DNA from: an uncultured Fusobacterium sp.
GTDB taxonomy: Bacteria; Fusobacteriota; Fusobacteriia; Fusobacteriales; Fusobacteriaceae
Assembly (NCBI GenBank): GCA_900542625.1
Contig: UQOH01000026.1
Location: 1-25,198 of the forward strand
DNA: 25,198 nucleotides
Reading direction: 5' to 3'
Shown: piece after piece, positions 1 through 6,761 of the stretch
How positions within the stretch are numbered: position 1 is the first letter of the stretch
How the letters are laid out: each line of letters begins with the position of its first letter
Notes under the pieces: model-generated
Database searches by the model: none
The model's input: the letters and a program-made list of their open reading frames with translations, nothing else
What the model was told of the DNA's origin: nothing
Translations under genes and position numbers: made by a program

Positions 1-6
1 CTTCGT

Positions 7-119
7 AAAAATATCTGCTATTTATATTGCTTATTCATCTAAAAACGATAAACTCAGCATAGCTTCAGACATATCGTTTTTTACGATGAATTCGTTGCAT
101 AGACTACGCAGATATTTTT
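7..119. repeat. Long imperfect palindromic intergenic element
   Basis: The outer arms 7-18 (AAAAATATCTGC) and 108-119 are perfect reverse complements. Nested inside are TTCATC (34-39) with GATGAA (85-90) and AAAAACGATA (41-50) with TATCGTTTTT (72-81). The whole stretch can fold into one cruciform or long RNA hairpin of about 113 nt with small internal mismatches. It lies 31 bases past the stop of the TrpX-like gene. It may end that transcript, sit between trpX and further transporter genes outside the window, or be a dispersed MITE-like or REP-like repeat. No second copy is visible in the window. Confidence 0.75.
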
Positions 120-149
120 AATAGAGAATTTTATCTTTATTTTACTATT

Positions 150-1052
150 TCATAGTGAAGACAGTGTCACACCAAATTTTTCTGCTGCTTCTTTATTAAT
201 AGTCAATTCTGATTTCTCTACTATTTCGTAAGGAATATTTTCAATTTTTTCTCCATTTAAATATCTTACAACCTGTTCACCAGTCTGATATCCAACTTGA
301 TAATCTGAAATTCCCTCTGCTGCCAAAGCTCCCTGCTCAGCAAAACTTTTTGTTGCTCCAATAATAGGTTTTCCTGCTTTGTTAGATTTTTCTACAATCA
401 AAGGATATGCAGATGCAAGCATATTGTCTATTGAAGTATAAAGAACATCTACTTCTGGTAAAAGAGTATCAAGAGCTGATGCCATCTCATTAACAGTAGT
501 AATTCCTCTAACTACAATTTTGAACCCTTTTTTCTCAGCTGCTTTTGTAAATTCTTCTGTCAGATAAAAAGAGTTCTGCTCACTTGTATTATAAACAATT
601 CCTATCTTCTTTGCATCTGGAAGAAGTCTTTGAATAAGGGCTGCTTGTTTTTCAACAGGAGATTTATCACTTACTCCTGTAACATTTTTTTCAAGAACTC
701 CTGCTGTTTCAGGATTTGTTATAGCAGCAAAAAATATAGGTTTTTCTTTAATATTATTTACAGCTGCCTGTGCACTTGGAGTTGATATTGCTACTGTAAT
801 ATCACTTTTAGTATTGAATTCCTGTGCTATTATCTGTGCTGCAGCAAAATCTCCCTGAGCATTTCTGTATGTAATATTTATTCTGTCTTCACCATAGTTG
901 TTATCTCTTAAAGCATCTATCACACCTTTTCTTACATCATCTAAAGATGGGTGTTCAACTATCTGAGTTATCCCTATCTCTATTTTTTTCTCGTTGTTTT
1001 GCCCGCAAGCTGCAAATAATAAAACTAATAATAATACAAATATTTTTTTCAT
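150..1052 (-). CDS. trpX: TrpX-like ABC transporter substrate-binding lipoprotein
   Basis: The 300-aa protein begins with a lipoprotein signal peptide: a KK pair, a run of Leu/Val and a lipobox LFAAC with the lipidated Cys at 16. The rest has the two-lobed periplasmic-binding fold of the ABC_sub_bind (DUF534) family, with segments such as ITQIVEHPSLD near the start, AISTPSAQAA, FFAAITNPETAGV, GIVYNTSEQNS and YQTGEQ. In this family TrpX proteins are predicted to capture tryptophan (some members tyrosine) for a membrane permease and ATPase encoded just downstream. Here those would lie beyond base 1. GGAGGT precedes the ATG. The Trp-codon leader and attenuator directly upstream independently support tryptophan as the ligand. 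Family and lipoprotein calls are firm; the tryptophan assignment rests on the leader. Confidence 0.88.
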   Translation of the reverse strand: MKKIFVLLLVLLFAACGQNNEKKIEIGITQIVEHPSLDDVRKGVIDALRDNNYGEDRINITYRNAQGDFAAAQIIAQEFNTKSDITVAISTPSAQAAVNNIKEKPIFFAAITNPETAGVLEKNVTGVSDKSPVEKQAALIQRLLPDAKKIGIVYNTSEQNSFYLTEEFTKAAEKKGFKIVVRGITTVNEMASALDTLLPEVDVLYTSIDNMLASAYPLIVEKSNKAGKPIIGATKSFAEQGALAAEGISDYQVGYQTGEQVVRYLNGEKIENIPYEIVEKSELTINKEAAEKFGVTLSSL

Positions 1053-1085
1053 TGTAATACCTCCATAAAATTTAATTAAAATAAA

Positions 1086-1110
1086 AAATCCCGCTGAAAA
1101 AGCAGGATTT
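1086..1110 (-). terminator. Second rho-independent terminator before trpX
   Basis: On the minus strand a 9-bp stem (AAATCCTGC with GCGGGATTT, one G-U pair) is followed by a T-rich run. It lies between the attenuator and the trpX ribosome binding site, so the leader carries two tandem terminators. Whether this one is also regulated cannot be told, since no separate antiterminator is obvious. Confidence 0.75.
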
Positions 1111-1134
1111 TGAAAACAAGAAAATAAAATAAAA

Positions 1135-1158
1135 AAGCCTATTCTCAGGAACAGGCTT
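1135..1158 (-). terminator. Trp attenuator (intrinsic terminator)
   Basis: Minus-strand hairpin AAGCCTGTTC / GAATAGGCTT (10 bp with one G-U) with loop CTGA, followed by TTTTTTATTTTATTTTC. Its first arm shares CCTGTTCC (1148-1155) with a competing pairing to GGATCAGG (1222-1229) in the leader-peptide region, as expected for an attenuator. Confidence 0.85.
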
Positions 1159-1195
1159 AAAACTCTAATCTAAAATAAATAGATTCTTAGTATAT

Positions 1196-1291
1196 TTAAA
1201 AATGAACATTCCATGACAAAACCTGATCCACCTGCTGATTATTAAATTTGTGCATTCTGTTTTGCCACCACCAAGTAAATCTGTTTCTCAT
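1196..1291 (-). CDS. trpL: Trp leader peptide (attenuation sensor)
   Basis: A 31-codon reading frame with a strong GGAGGTG ribosome binding site (1298-1304) starts MRNRFTWWWQNRMHK and has three consecutive TGG codons (1265-1273) plus a fourth Trp at residue 27. It ends 38 bases before the attenuator hairpin. The sequence supports classical attenuation. Region 1, GGCAAAAC (1259-1266), starts at the last Trp codon and pairs with region 2, GTTTTGTC (1215-1222). The adjoining GGATCAGG (1222-1229) can instead pair with CCTGTTCC of the terminator. A ribosome stalled on the Trp codons would mask region 1, free region 2 and allow read-through into trpX. The function is inferred from this architecture, which is complete. 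Confidence 0.88.
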   Translation of the reverse strand: MRNRFTWWWQNRMHKFNNQQVDQVLSWNVHF

Positions 1292-1333
1292 TATGTTCAC
1301 CTCCATTTTTTTAATTATTTTTATCTTGTACTA

Positions 1334-1362
1334 AGAATACTACAATTATTTTCAAATGTCAA
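1334..1362 (-). promoter_or_regulatory. Promoter of the trp leader/trpX transcript
   Basis: On the minus strand the -35 is a perfect TTGACA (1357-1362), the spacer is 17 nt and the -10 is TATTCT (1334-1339). The leader-peptide start is about 40 bases downstream. Confidence 0.8.
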
Positions 1363-1435
1363 ATTATTTTTTTCTTTTTTAGTTCTTTTCTTATTAAAAA
1401 ATATAAAAAAAATAGTTTTATAATTATTACAAATA

Positions 1436-1444
1436 TGCTATAAT
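1436..1444 (+). promoter_or_regulatory. Extended -10 promoter element
   Basis: TGC-TATAAT forms an extended -10 with no good -35 box. It lies 57 bases before the start of the 80-aa gene. The same TGCTATAAT string occurs upstream of the rubredoxin and RNase M5 genes. Confidence 0.6.
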
Positions 1445-1501
1445 ATAAATATAAAAATAGTATTTTAAAAAATAACAAGTTACACATTAAGGAGGGTAAT
1501 T

Positions 1502-1744
1502 ATGAATAAAGAATTAGATCAAAAATTAAATTATCTATTATTAGGTGAAGAAAAATATACTGAGTGTCCTCACATTGTAACATTTTCAACAGATGAAAAC
1601 GGAATAACAGTTACTGATGACTGCGGAGATGAAAAAGCTGTTAAAATATCATATCTTGATATAGTAAACAGAGTTTTAGACCATGAAACAGGAAAAGAAA
1701 TTGTTTCTGATTTCATAAAAGAGGCCGTATTCAAAAACAGATAA
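1502..1744 (+). CDS. Hypothetical 80-aa protein
   Basis: This small acidic cytoplasmic protein begins MNKELDQKLNYLLL. It has a preceding AAGGAGGG ribosome binding site, its own extended -10 promoter and a terminator right after it, so it is very likely a real monocistronic gene. It has two cysteines (CPHIV and DDCGDE) that could be a metal or redox pair. The predicted layout is helix, beta strands around VTFSTDENGITVTDD, then a long C-terminal helix. There is no signal peptide or membrane segment. I do not recognise a family. It is transcribed divergently from the trp leader, but no functional link is evident. Confidence 0.75.
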   Translation: MNKELDQKLNYLLLGEEKYTECPHIVTFSTDENGITVTDDCGDEKAVKISYLDIVNRVLDHETGKEIVSDFIKEAVFKNR

Positions 1745-1771
1745 TTATAAAAAATATACAGAATATAAAAA

Positions 1772-1795
1772 AAGAGAGAATTTATTTTCTCTCTT
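1772..1795. terminator. Bidirectional terminator
   Basis: A 9-bp perfect stem AAGAGAGAA / TTCTCTCTT with a 6-nt loop, A-rich on the left and T-rich on the right. It separates two convergent genes and can serve both. Confidence 0.8.
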
Positions 1796-1837
1796 CTTTA
1801 TTTTTATCTCTTATTTTTACAAAGGAATGAGCTGAGG

Positions 1838-2383
1838 TTATTCTATTCTTCCATTTTTATAAACACAATCTTTAACTATATTTCCTGCCTCATCGTATTC
1901 TTTATATATACCATCAAGAACACCACCGTCTATATAGTTTGCCCATATATAAATTTGTCCGTTTGGATAATATTCTTTATACGAACCAAAAGGTTTTCCA
2001 TCTTTATAATTCATATCACATTGAACTTTTCCATCAGGATAGAATTTAATATTTACTGTTGTTGTCCAGTTATTTACATGTTCTGCTAGTTTTTTAGTTT
2101 GCCCATTTGGATAGAAAGATTCATATTTCCCTATAATCTCACCGTTGATTAGATGATAAACAGTATCTTTTGCTCCATTTGACAAGAAAGTTTCATAAAG
2201 CCCATGAAGATTTCCGTTTTTATAGTGTTTTTTAGTTTCAATATTTCCATTAGGATAGTAACATTTGTACTCTCCCTCTCTAACACCATTTACATAATTT
2301 TTTTCTTCTTTTACAGCCCCGCTTTCGTAATACTTAACCCATAAACCTTCTTTTTTTCCATTTGCATTGTATTGATTGGCCAT
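1838..2383 (-). CDS. MORN-repeat (YwqK-like) protein
   Basis: The 181-aa protein is built almost entirely of MORN-type repeats: about seven units of the pattern xxYYxNGxxxxxxxYxNGxxxGxY (for example EYKCYYPNGN, KYESFYPNGQ, SYKEYYPNGQ). Such beta-hairpin repeats occur in the 'toxin-antitoxin system YwqK family antitoxin' group and in many uncharacterised bacterial proteins. There is no signal peptide. An ATG lies 18 bases further upstream, but GGAGG (in 2392-2398) sits exactly where it serves the ATG at 2383, so the shorter start (MANQYN) is chosen. No toxin partner is visible; the upstream neighbour is an unrelated 60-aa protein. Fold confident, function unknown. Confidence 0.82.
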   Translation of the reverse strand: MANQYNANGKKEGLWVKYYESGAVKEEKNYVNGVREGEYKCYYPNGNIETKKHYKNGNLHGLYETFLSNGAKDTVYHLINGEIIGKYESFYPNGQTKKLAEHVNNWTTTVNIKFYPDGKVQCDMNYKDGKPFGSYKEYYPNGQIYIWANYIDGGVLDGIYKEYDEAGNIVKDCVYKNGRIE

Positions 2384-2454
2384 TTGTGTTACCTCCCTCA
2401 TTGCTTTGTATTATTATTATGTTTTATGTATCTAAAAAACTTTGCTTACAAAAT

Positions 2455-2637
2455 TTAATTGAAAATATTAACTTCTTCGCCGTTAGTCAGCTTGATAATA
2501 TACCATGTAAGAGCAGGGTACATTGGACTTAGTCCATTGTCCTCTATATCATCGGCAAATTCACATGCTCTTATCTCTTCAAGCTGTTCATCTGTAACTG
2601 CATGTCCGTTAAATTCTTTAAGTTCTTCTAATGTCAT
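2455..2637 (-). CDS. Hypothetical 60-aa acidic protein
   Basis: The small protein MTLEELKEFNG... is strongly acidic (repeated E and D; segment EEIRACEFADDIED). It ends in a short hydrophobic strand region, LTWYIIKLTNGEEV. A good GGAGAT ribosome binding site lies 7 bases before the ATG, and a TTGCTT-16-TATAAT promoter lies upstream. It may be co-transcribed with the MORN gene 71 bases downstream. No family is recognised. Confidence 0.7.
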   Translation of the reverse strand: MTLEELKEFNGHAVTDEQLEEIRACEFADDIEDNGLSPMYPALTWYIIKLTNGEEVNIFN

Positions 2638-2670
2638 TATGCTATCTCCTGTTTATTTGTTGTTACCTTA

Positions 2671-2698
2671 ATTATACCCCAGATTTTGTGAAAAGCAA
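2671..2698 (-). promoter_or_regulatory. Promoter for the 60-aa protein
   Basis: Minus-strand TTGCTT (2693-2698), 16-nt spacer, TATAAT (2671-2676). This is the only good sigma-70-type match in the divergent spacer on this strand. Confidence 0.6.
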
Positions 2699-2817
2699 GA
2701 GGTAAATAGAAAATTATTATAAAAACTTTCTTTTTCAATATTTTTTTGATATAATTTTGTTAATTATTTTATATTTCATATTATATTACATATATATTTG
2801 TGGGACGGTGATAAAAA

Positions 2818-3273
2818 ATGAGTTTGGAAAGTGTAAAAAAATATTTTGAAGAGAATAATCTTCCATTGGAAGTAACAGAAACAAATGAGATAACAGACAC
2901 AGTTGCAAATGCAGCTAAAGCTTTTGGTATACAGGAAGATGAAATTGCTAAGACAATGGGATTTCAATTAAAAAGCGGAGAATGTATTTTAATACTTACT
3001 AAAGGAACTGCAAAAATAGATAATCAGAAATTTAAAGGAATGTTCCACGAAAAAGCTGTTATGATAAAAGATATTACTGAGGCAACAAGCCACGAGCCCG
3101 GAGGACTTTGCCCTTTCGGATTAAAAACACCATTAAAAATATATCTTGATAAAACACTGAAAGAATTTGAAATTGTTTATCCAGCAGGAGGAACTCCACA
3201 TTCTGCTGTAAAAATCTCTGTTGATCTTTTAGAAAAAGTTACTCAGGGAGAATGGATAGATATTTGCAAATAA
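2818..3273 (+). CDS. YbaK/EbsC-type aminoacyl-tRNA deacylase
   Basis: The 151-aa single-domain protein matches the YbaK/ProX/EbsC editing family in length and motifs. It has the internal lysine segment GECILILTKGTAKID, the EATSHEPGGLCPFG loop (the family's GG-x-x-PFG substrate loop) and the C-terminal YPAGGTPHSAVKIS segment containing the GG(x)PHS signature. Members hydrolyse mischarged tRNAs, typically Cys-tRNA(Pro) or Ala-tRNA(Pro), in trans. The exact substrate cannot be read from the sequence. The ribosome binding site is weak (GGTGAT, 6-7 bases before the ATG). It stands alone, with rubredoxin 133 bases downstream under its own promoter. Confidence 0.88.
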   Translation: MSLESVKKYFEENNLPLEVTETNEITDTVANAAKAFGIQEDEIAKTMGFQLKSGECILILTKGTAKIDNQKFKGMFHEKAVMIKDITEATSHEPGGLCPFGLKTPLKIYLDKTLKEFEIVYPAGGTPHSAVKISVDLLEKVTQGEWIDICK

Positions 3274-3292
3274 TTTAAAAGTATGCTATAAT
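3264..3292 (+). promoter_or_regulatory. Promoter of the rubredoxin gene
   Basis: TTGCAA (3264-3269), 17-nt spacer, TATAAT (3287-3292) with an extended TGC before the -10. It overlaps the 3' end of the upstream gene and implies a 5' leader of about 108 nt, in which no convincing structure is visible. Confidence 0.65.
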
Positions 3293-3406
3293 AAAAATAC
3301 GAATAAGGTAGATAATTTAAATTAAACTTTTTAAGAAAATTTATCGTCTTATAACTAGAAGCAATAAAAAAATACTTTATAAATTTTGATGGAGGTGCTT
3401 TTTAAT

Positions 3407-3565
3407 ATGAAAAAATGGGTATGTGGACCTTGTGGATACGAATATGATCCTGCTGTAGGAGATCCTGATGGAGGAATAGCTCCAGGAACAGCTTTTGAAG
3501 ATATTCCTGCTGATTGGGTTTGTCCAATCTGTGGTGTAGGAAAAGAAGAATTTACTGAAATGTAA
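3407..3565 (+). CDS. Rubredoxin
   Basis: The 52-aa protein MKKWVCGPCGYEYDP... carries the two rubredoxin Cys pairs, C6-x2-C9 and C39-P-I-C42, and the conserved aromatic and acidic core (YEYDPAVGDPDGG, PADWVCPICG). Its length is typical of a single-domain bacterial rubredoxin. It binds one iron in a Cys4 site and carries single electrons in the cytoplasm. In anaerobes this usually serves oxygen or peroxide reduction (rubrerythrin, superoxide reductase, flavodiiron partners). No partner is encoded next to it. The GGAGG ribosome binding site is strong, and a terminator follows directly, so it is monocistronic. Confidence 0.97.
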   Translation: MKKWVCGPCGYEYDPAVGDPDGGIAPGTAFEDIPADWVCPICGVGKEEFTEM

Positions 3566-3573
3566 AAAATCAG

Positions 3574-3606
3574 AGGTGTCATTCAATAAAAATGGCACCT
3601 TTTTTA
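3574..3606 (+). terminator. Terminator after rubredoxin
   Basis: Stem AGGTGTCATT / AATGGCACCT (10 bp, one G-U), 7-nt loop, followed by a T6 tract. Confidence 0.88.
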
Positions 3607-3683
3607 TTTCATTTTTATAGACATATTATTATGCCTGTGATACCATAAAATAGTAAGTAAAATATATTTTAGGAGTAATTTGT

Positions 3684-4805
3684 ATGAAATATAAGAGAGA
3701 ATATATAGAAGATTTATTAAAAAGTTTTTTTGAAAAAAAGACTCTTGTAAAGGGTGTAATTTCTAATATGAAAGGAGATTACCCTTATTCAAAAATAATT
3801 ATAAAACCTCTAATGCTGAAAAATAATTTTTTCTTTCAATTTGAACAGTTCCAAAATAACAAAGCTTATCACTCAAATCTTACTTTAGAAGAAAGCGTAG
3901 AAAAAATAAACGTTATCCTAAACAATTTCAAACAGCTTGTTATTTTTACAACTGAAGGAGATTACCAGATATTAAAAGGAAAAAATGATTTTAATGTTAA
4001 AGTTACTAAAACTTCAAGAGAGATAAAATCACTGGAACACAACAAAGTTAAAAATTATCTTCTTGAAGAAGGAACCCCTATTCCATTTTTAATTAAGCTT
4101 GGAGTCATGGGAGAAAACGGAGAGGTTTTCAAAGACAGTTATAATAAATTCAGACAGATTAATAAATATCTTGAATTTATAGATGAAACTATAAAAGAAT
4201 TGAAAAACAAAAAACTTATATCAAATCATGTTAAAGTAGTAGATTTTGGATGCGGAAAATCTTATCTGACATTTGCTCTTCATCATTATTTGAAAAATAT
4301 AAAAAACATGACATTTACAATAATCGGACTTGACTTGAAAAAAGATGTTATGGATTACTGCAACAAAACTGCAAAAGAATTAAATTGTGAAAATCTTGAA
4401 TTTCTTACAGGAGATATAAAAGATTTTGATAAACTTAAAGATGTTGATATTATTTTCTCTCTTCATGCCTGCAACAATGCAACAGATTATGCTCTGCTGA
4501 AAGGGCTTGAACTTAATGCAAAAGCTATTCTGGCTGTTCCATGCTGTCAGCATGAATTTAATCAGAAAATGAGTTCAAACAAAAACAGTGAATTTTTTGC
4601 TAAAGAATCAACTATTGGAAAACATGGTATTCTCTTAGAAAAATTTACCTCTGTGGCAACTGATGCTTTCAGAGCACAAGCTCTTGAACTTTGTGGTTTT
4701 AGAACTCAGGTAATGGAATTTATTGATATGGAGCACACACCAAAAAATATTCTTATCAGAGGAATAAAAGATAATGTCAAACCGGAAAATTTACAAAAAA
4801 ATTAA
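3684..4805 (+). CDS. SAM-dependent methyltransferase (Methyltransf_32-like), probably frameshifted near the 3' end
   Basis: The protein as read is 373 aa. An N-terminal beta-rich region (1-120) precedes a Rossmann methyltransferase domain with motif I VVDFGCGKSYLTF (185-197), an acidic post-I residue in IIGLDLKKD, and DVDIIFSLHACNNATD as motif IV. A CCQHE segment follows, typical of the METTL25/GSTCD-like Methyltransf_32 group. The substrate is unknown; RNA or ribosomal protein are the usual guesses. The reading frame stops right after an A7 run (4795-4801). The -1 frame beyond it stays open for 26 more codons after base 4805, ending at 4888, 14 bases before the next start. I think the true protein includes that tail. 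Confidence 0.82.
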   Translation: MKYKREYIEDLLKSFFEKKTLVKGVISNMKGDYPYSKIIIKPLMLKNNFFFQFEQFQNNKAYHSNLTLEESVEKINVILNNFKQLVIFTTEGDYQILKGKNDFNVKVTKTSREIKSLEHNKVKNYLLEEGTPIPFLIKLGVMGENGEVFKDSYNKFRQINKYLEFIDETIKELKNKKLISNHVKVVDFGCGKSYLTFALHHYLKNIKNMTFTIIGLDLKKDVMDYCNKTAKELNCENLEFLTGDIKDFDKLKDVDIIFSLHACNNATDYALLKGLELNAKAILAVPCCQHEFNQKMSSNKNSEFFAKESTIGKHGILLEKFTSVATDAFRAQALELCGFRTQVMEFIDMEHTPKNILIRGIKDNVKPENLQKN

Positions 4806-4807
4806 TA

Positions 4808-4888
4808 GAATATGAAACATTTAAAAATTTCTTAGGAATAGATCCTATTCTTGATGAATTATTAAAACCATACTTTATTATTAAATAA
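4808..4888 (+). other. Out-of-frame C-terminal tail of the methyltransferase
   Basis: In the -1 frame relative to the methyltransferase this stretch reads EYETFKNFLGIDPILDELL..., ending at TAA 4886-4888. It joins without a stop to the upstream gene if one extra A is placed in the A7 run at 4795-4801, giving ENLQKKLIEYETF. The amphipathic tail resembles C-termini I remember for this family. The alternatives are a sequencing or assembly indel, a real mutation, or slippage at the A run. Confidence 0.65.
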
Positions 4889-4902
4889 ACAGGAGGCATT
4901 TT

Positions 4903-5898
4903 ATGGGTTACAAAGCAGATGAAAAAAGATATGATAATATGAAATTTAAAAAATGCGGAAAAACAGGGCTTTATCTTCCTGCTGTATCTCTGGGATTATG
5001 GCAGAATTTTGGAGAAGAAACTCCTCTTGACCTTCAAAAGAAAAAAATCTTTAAAGCTTTTGACTTGGGGATAACTCATTTTGACTTAGCCAATAACTAC
5101 GGAAGACCTGCTGATGGATCAGCAGAAGAAAATTTTGGGAGAATATTAAAATCTGATTTAATGGGATACAGAGATGAAATGATTATATCTTCCAAAGCCG
5201 GTTATGATATGTGGCCCGGACCATATGGTGACGGAGGTTCAAGAAAATATCTAATGGCAAGCCTTGATCAAAGTTTAAAAAGAATGGGACTTGATTATGT
5301 AGATATTTTTTATCATCACAGACCAGACCCTGACACTCCATTGGAAGAAACAATGACAGCTCTTGCTGATATGGTTAAACAGGGTAAGGCTCTTTATGTT
5401 GGGATTTCAAATTATAAAAAAGAAGAGGCTGAAAAAGCTGTTGCCCTTTTAAAAGAACTTAAAACTCCATGTCTGATTAATCAGATAAGATATAATATGC
5501 TTGAAAGATGGCCTGAAGACGGGCTTCTTCAATTACTGGAAGAAAATGGTGCAGGATGCATATGCTACAGTCCTTTAGCTCAAGGTGCATTATCAAACAA
5601 ATATTTAAAAGATATCCCTGTTGATTCGAGAGCTGCTCATTCAGGAACTACTGTTGCTGAACGTTATCTTTCAGAGGAAAAAATCAAAAAAATAAGAGAG
5701 CTTAACAAAATAGCAGAAGAGAGAGGACAATCTCTGGCACAAATGGCTCTTGCATGGGTTCTTAGAAGAAAAGAGATTACAAGCGTCCTTATTGGTGCAA
5801 GCAAAGTTGAACAGATTATAGATAATGTTAATACATTAAATAATCTTTATTTTTCTGATGAAGAGCTTAGAAGAATTGATGAAATATTAGCTGAATAA
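4903..5898 (+). CDS. gpr: Aldo/keto reductase, YghZ/Gpr type
   Basis: The 331-aa TIM-barrel reductase is close to E. coli YghZ (L-glyceraldehyde 3-phosphate reductase, AKR14). Shared strings include FDLGITHFDLANNYG, SKAGYDMWPGPYG, GGSRKYLMASLDQSLKRMG and VLIGASKVEQ. The catalytic tetrad is visible as D61, Y66, K98 and H139. It uses NADPH to reduce toxic or metabolic aldehydes such as L-glyceraldehyde 3-phosphate and methylglyoxal. A strong AGGAGG site precedes the ATG. It appears to be co-transcribed with the nitrilase gene 24 bases downstream. The family call is certain; the physiological substrate is inferred. Confidence 0.93.
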   Translation: MGYKADEKRYDNMKFKKCGKTGLYLPAVSLGLWQNFGEETPLDLQKKKIFKAFDLGITHFDLANNYGRPADGSAEENFGRILKSDLMGYRDEMIISSKAGYDMWPGPYGDGGSRKYLMASLDQSLKRMGLDYVDIFYHHRPDPDTPLEETMTALADMVKQGKALYVGISNYKKEEAEKAVALLKELKTPCLINQIRYNMLERWPEDGLLQLLEENGAGCICYSPLAQGALSNKYLKDIPVDSRAAHSGTTVAERYLSEEKIKKIRELNKIAEERGQSLAQMALAWVLRRKEITSVLIGASKVEQIIDNVNTLNNLYFSDEELRRIDEILAE

Positions 5899-5922
5899 TT
5901 TTTGTAACTAATGGAGAGAGAT

Positions 5923-6744
5923 ATGAGAAATTTAAAAATAGCAATAGCACAAATTAAATCTTTTCATGGAGAGTGTGAAAAAAATTTAAATAAAGCTTTA
6001 GAAATTATAGAAGAAGTTTCAAAAAATGGAGCTGATATTATTGCTTTTCCTGAACTTTTTTATACAGGTTATTTTAACAGAAGAAAAACTTTTCATGAAC
6101 TTGCAGAATTTTCAAACGGATATTTATATACTAAACTTAAAGAAGCAGCTGTAAAATATAATATCTCTATCATCATGGGATATTGTGAAAAAAAAGAAGA
6201 TTTTCCAAATGAAATTTTCAATAGTATTATGTTCATAGATAATAAAGGAAAACTCTTATGCAGTTATAATAAAATTTATTGTTGGAAAGAAGAAAAAAGA
6301 ACTTTCAGGCAGGGAGATAAACTTTTTGTGTGTGAAACTGAATTTGGAAAAATTGGTTTATTAAATTGCTATGATATTGAATTTCCAGAACTTTTTAGAA
6401 TGCTTCATTTTAAAGGAGCTGACCTGGTTATATGTCCTGCTGTATGGAGTAATTGGATAGGGCATAGATGGCATTCAAGTCTTATGGCAGGAGCTATTAA
6501 TAATTTATTTTTTGTTGCTGGAGTAAATACATCAGGAGAAACTCCTGCAGGAAAAAAATTATGCGGTGACAGTAAAGTTATCTCTCCTTTTGGAGATATT
6601 GTTGCAAATGCTTCTGCTGATAATGAAGAAATTTTATATTCAATAATTAATTTAGATGATGTTATAAAAATAAGAGAGGAATATCCAATTTGGGAAGACT
6701 ATCATTATGATATGTTTGATAAAAATCTATTAAAAAAATACTAA
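5923..6744 (+). CDS. Carbon-nitrogen hydrolase (nitrilase superfamily)
   Basis: The 273-aa protein has the nitrilase-superfamily catalytic triad: E44 in FPELFYTGY, K117 in YNKIYCW and C149 in LLNCYDIEFPE. It hydrolyses a non-peptide C-N bond (amide, nitrile or N-carbamoyl); the substrate cannot be deduced. An ATG exists 12 bases upstream (5911) with no ribosome binding site. GGAG (5913-5916) lies six bases before the ATG at 5923, so the start MRNLKIAIAQ is preferred. It sits between the aldo/keto reductase and a LysR gene on one strand and is probably in their operon. It is unrelated to the nitrilases fused to DRT1 reverse transcriptases. Confidence 0.9.
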   Translation: MRNLKIAIAQIKSFHGECEKNLNKALEIIEEVSKNGADIIAFPELFYTGYFNRRKTFHELAEFSNGYLYTKLKEAAVKYNISIIMGYCEKKEDFPNEIFNSIMFIDNKGKLLCSYNKIYCWKEEKRTFRQGDKLFVCETEFGKIGLLNCYDIEFPELFRMLHFKGADLVICPAVWSNWIGHRWHSSLMAGAINNLFFVAGVNTSGETPAGKKLCGDSKVISPFGDIVANASADNEEILYSIINLDDVIKIREEYPIWEDYHYDMFDKNLLKKY

Positions 6745-6761
6745 TCTAGGAGGTGGTTCCT

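Noticed and set aside
1334..1353. TrpR-like operator over the trp leader -10 (GTA-x-TA...TA-x-TAC symmetry)
   Set aside because: The symmetry is weak (about 5 of 8 positions per arm) and no TrpR gene is known here. Attenuation already explains the control.
2459..2671. 70-aa plus-strand reading frame opposite the 60-aa gene
   Set aside because: It is the antisense of a gene with a better ribosome binding site and promoter; its Ser/Leu-rich composition is typical of a shadow.
5923..6744. Nitrilase as part of a DRT1-like defence system
   Set aside because: It lies about 6 kb from the RT in a separate metabolic operon and is a stand-alone hydrolase.
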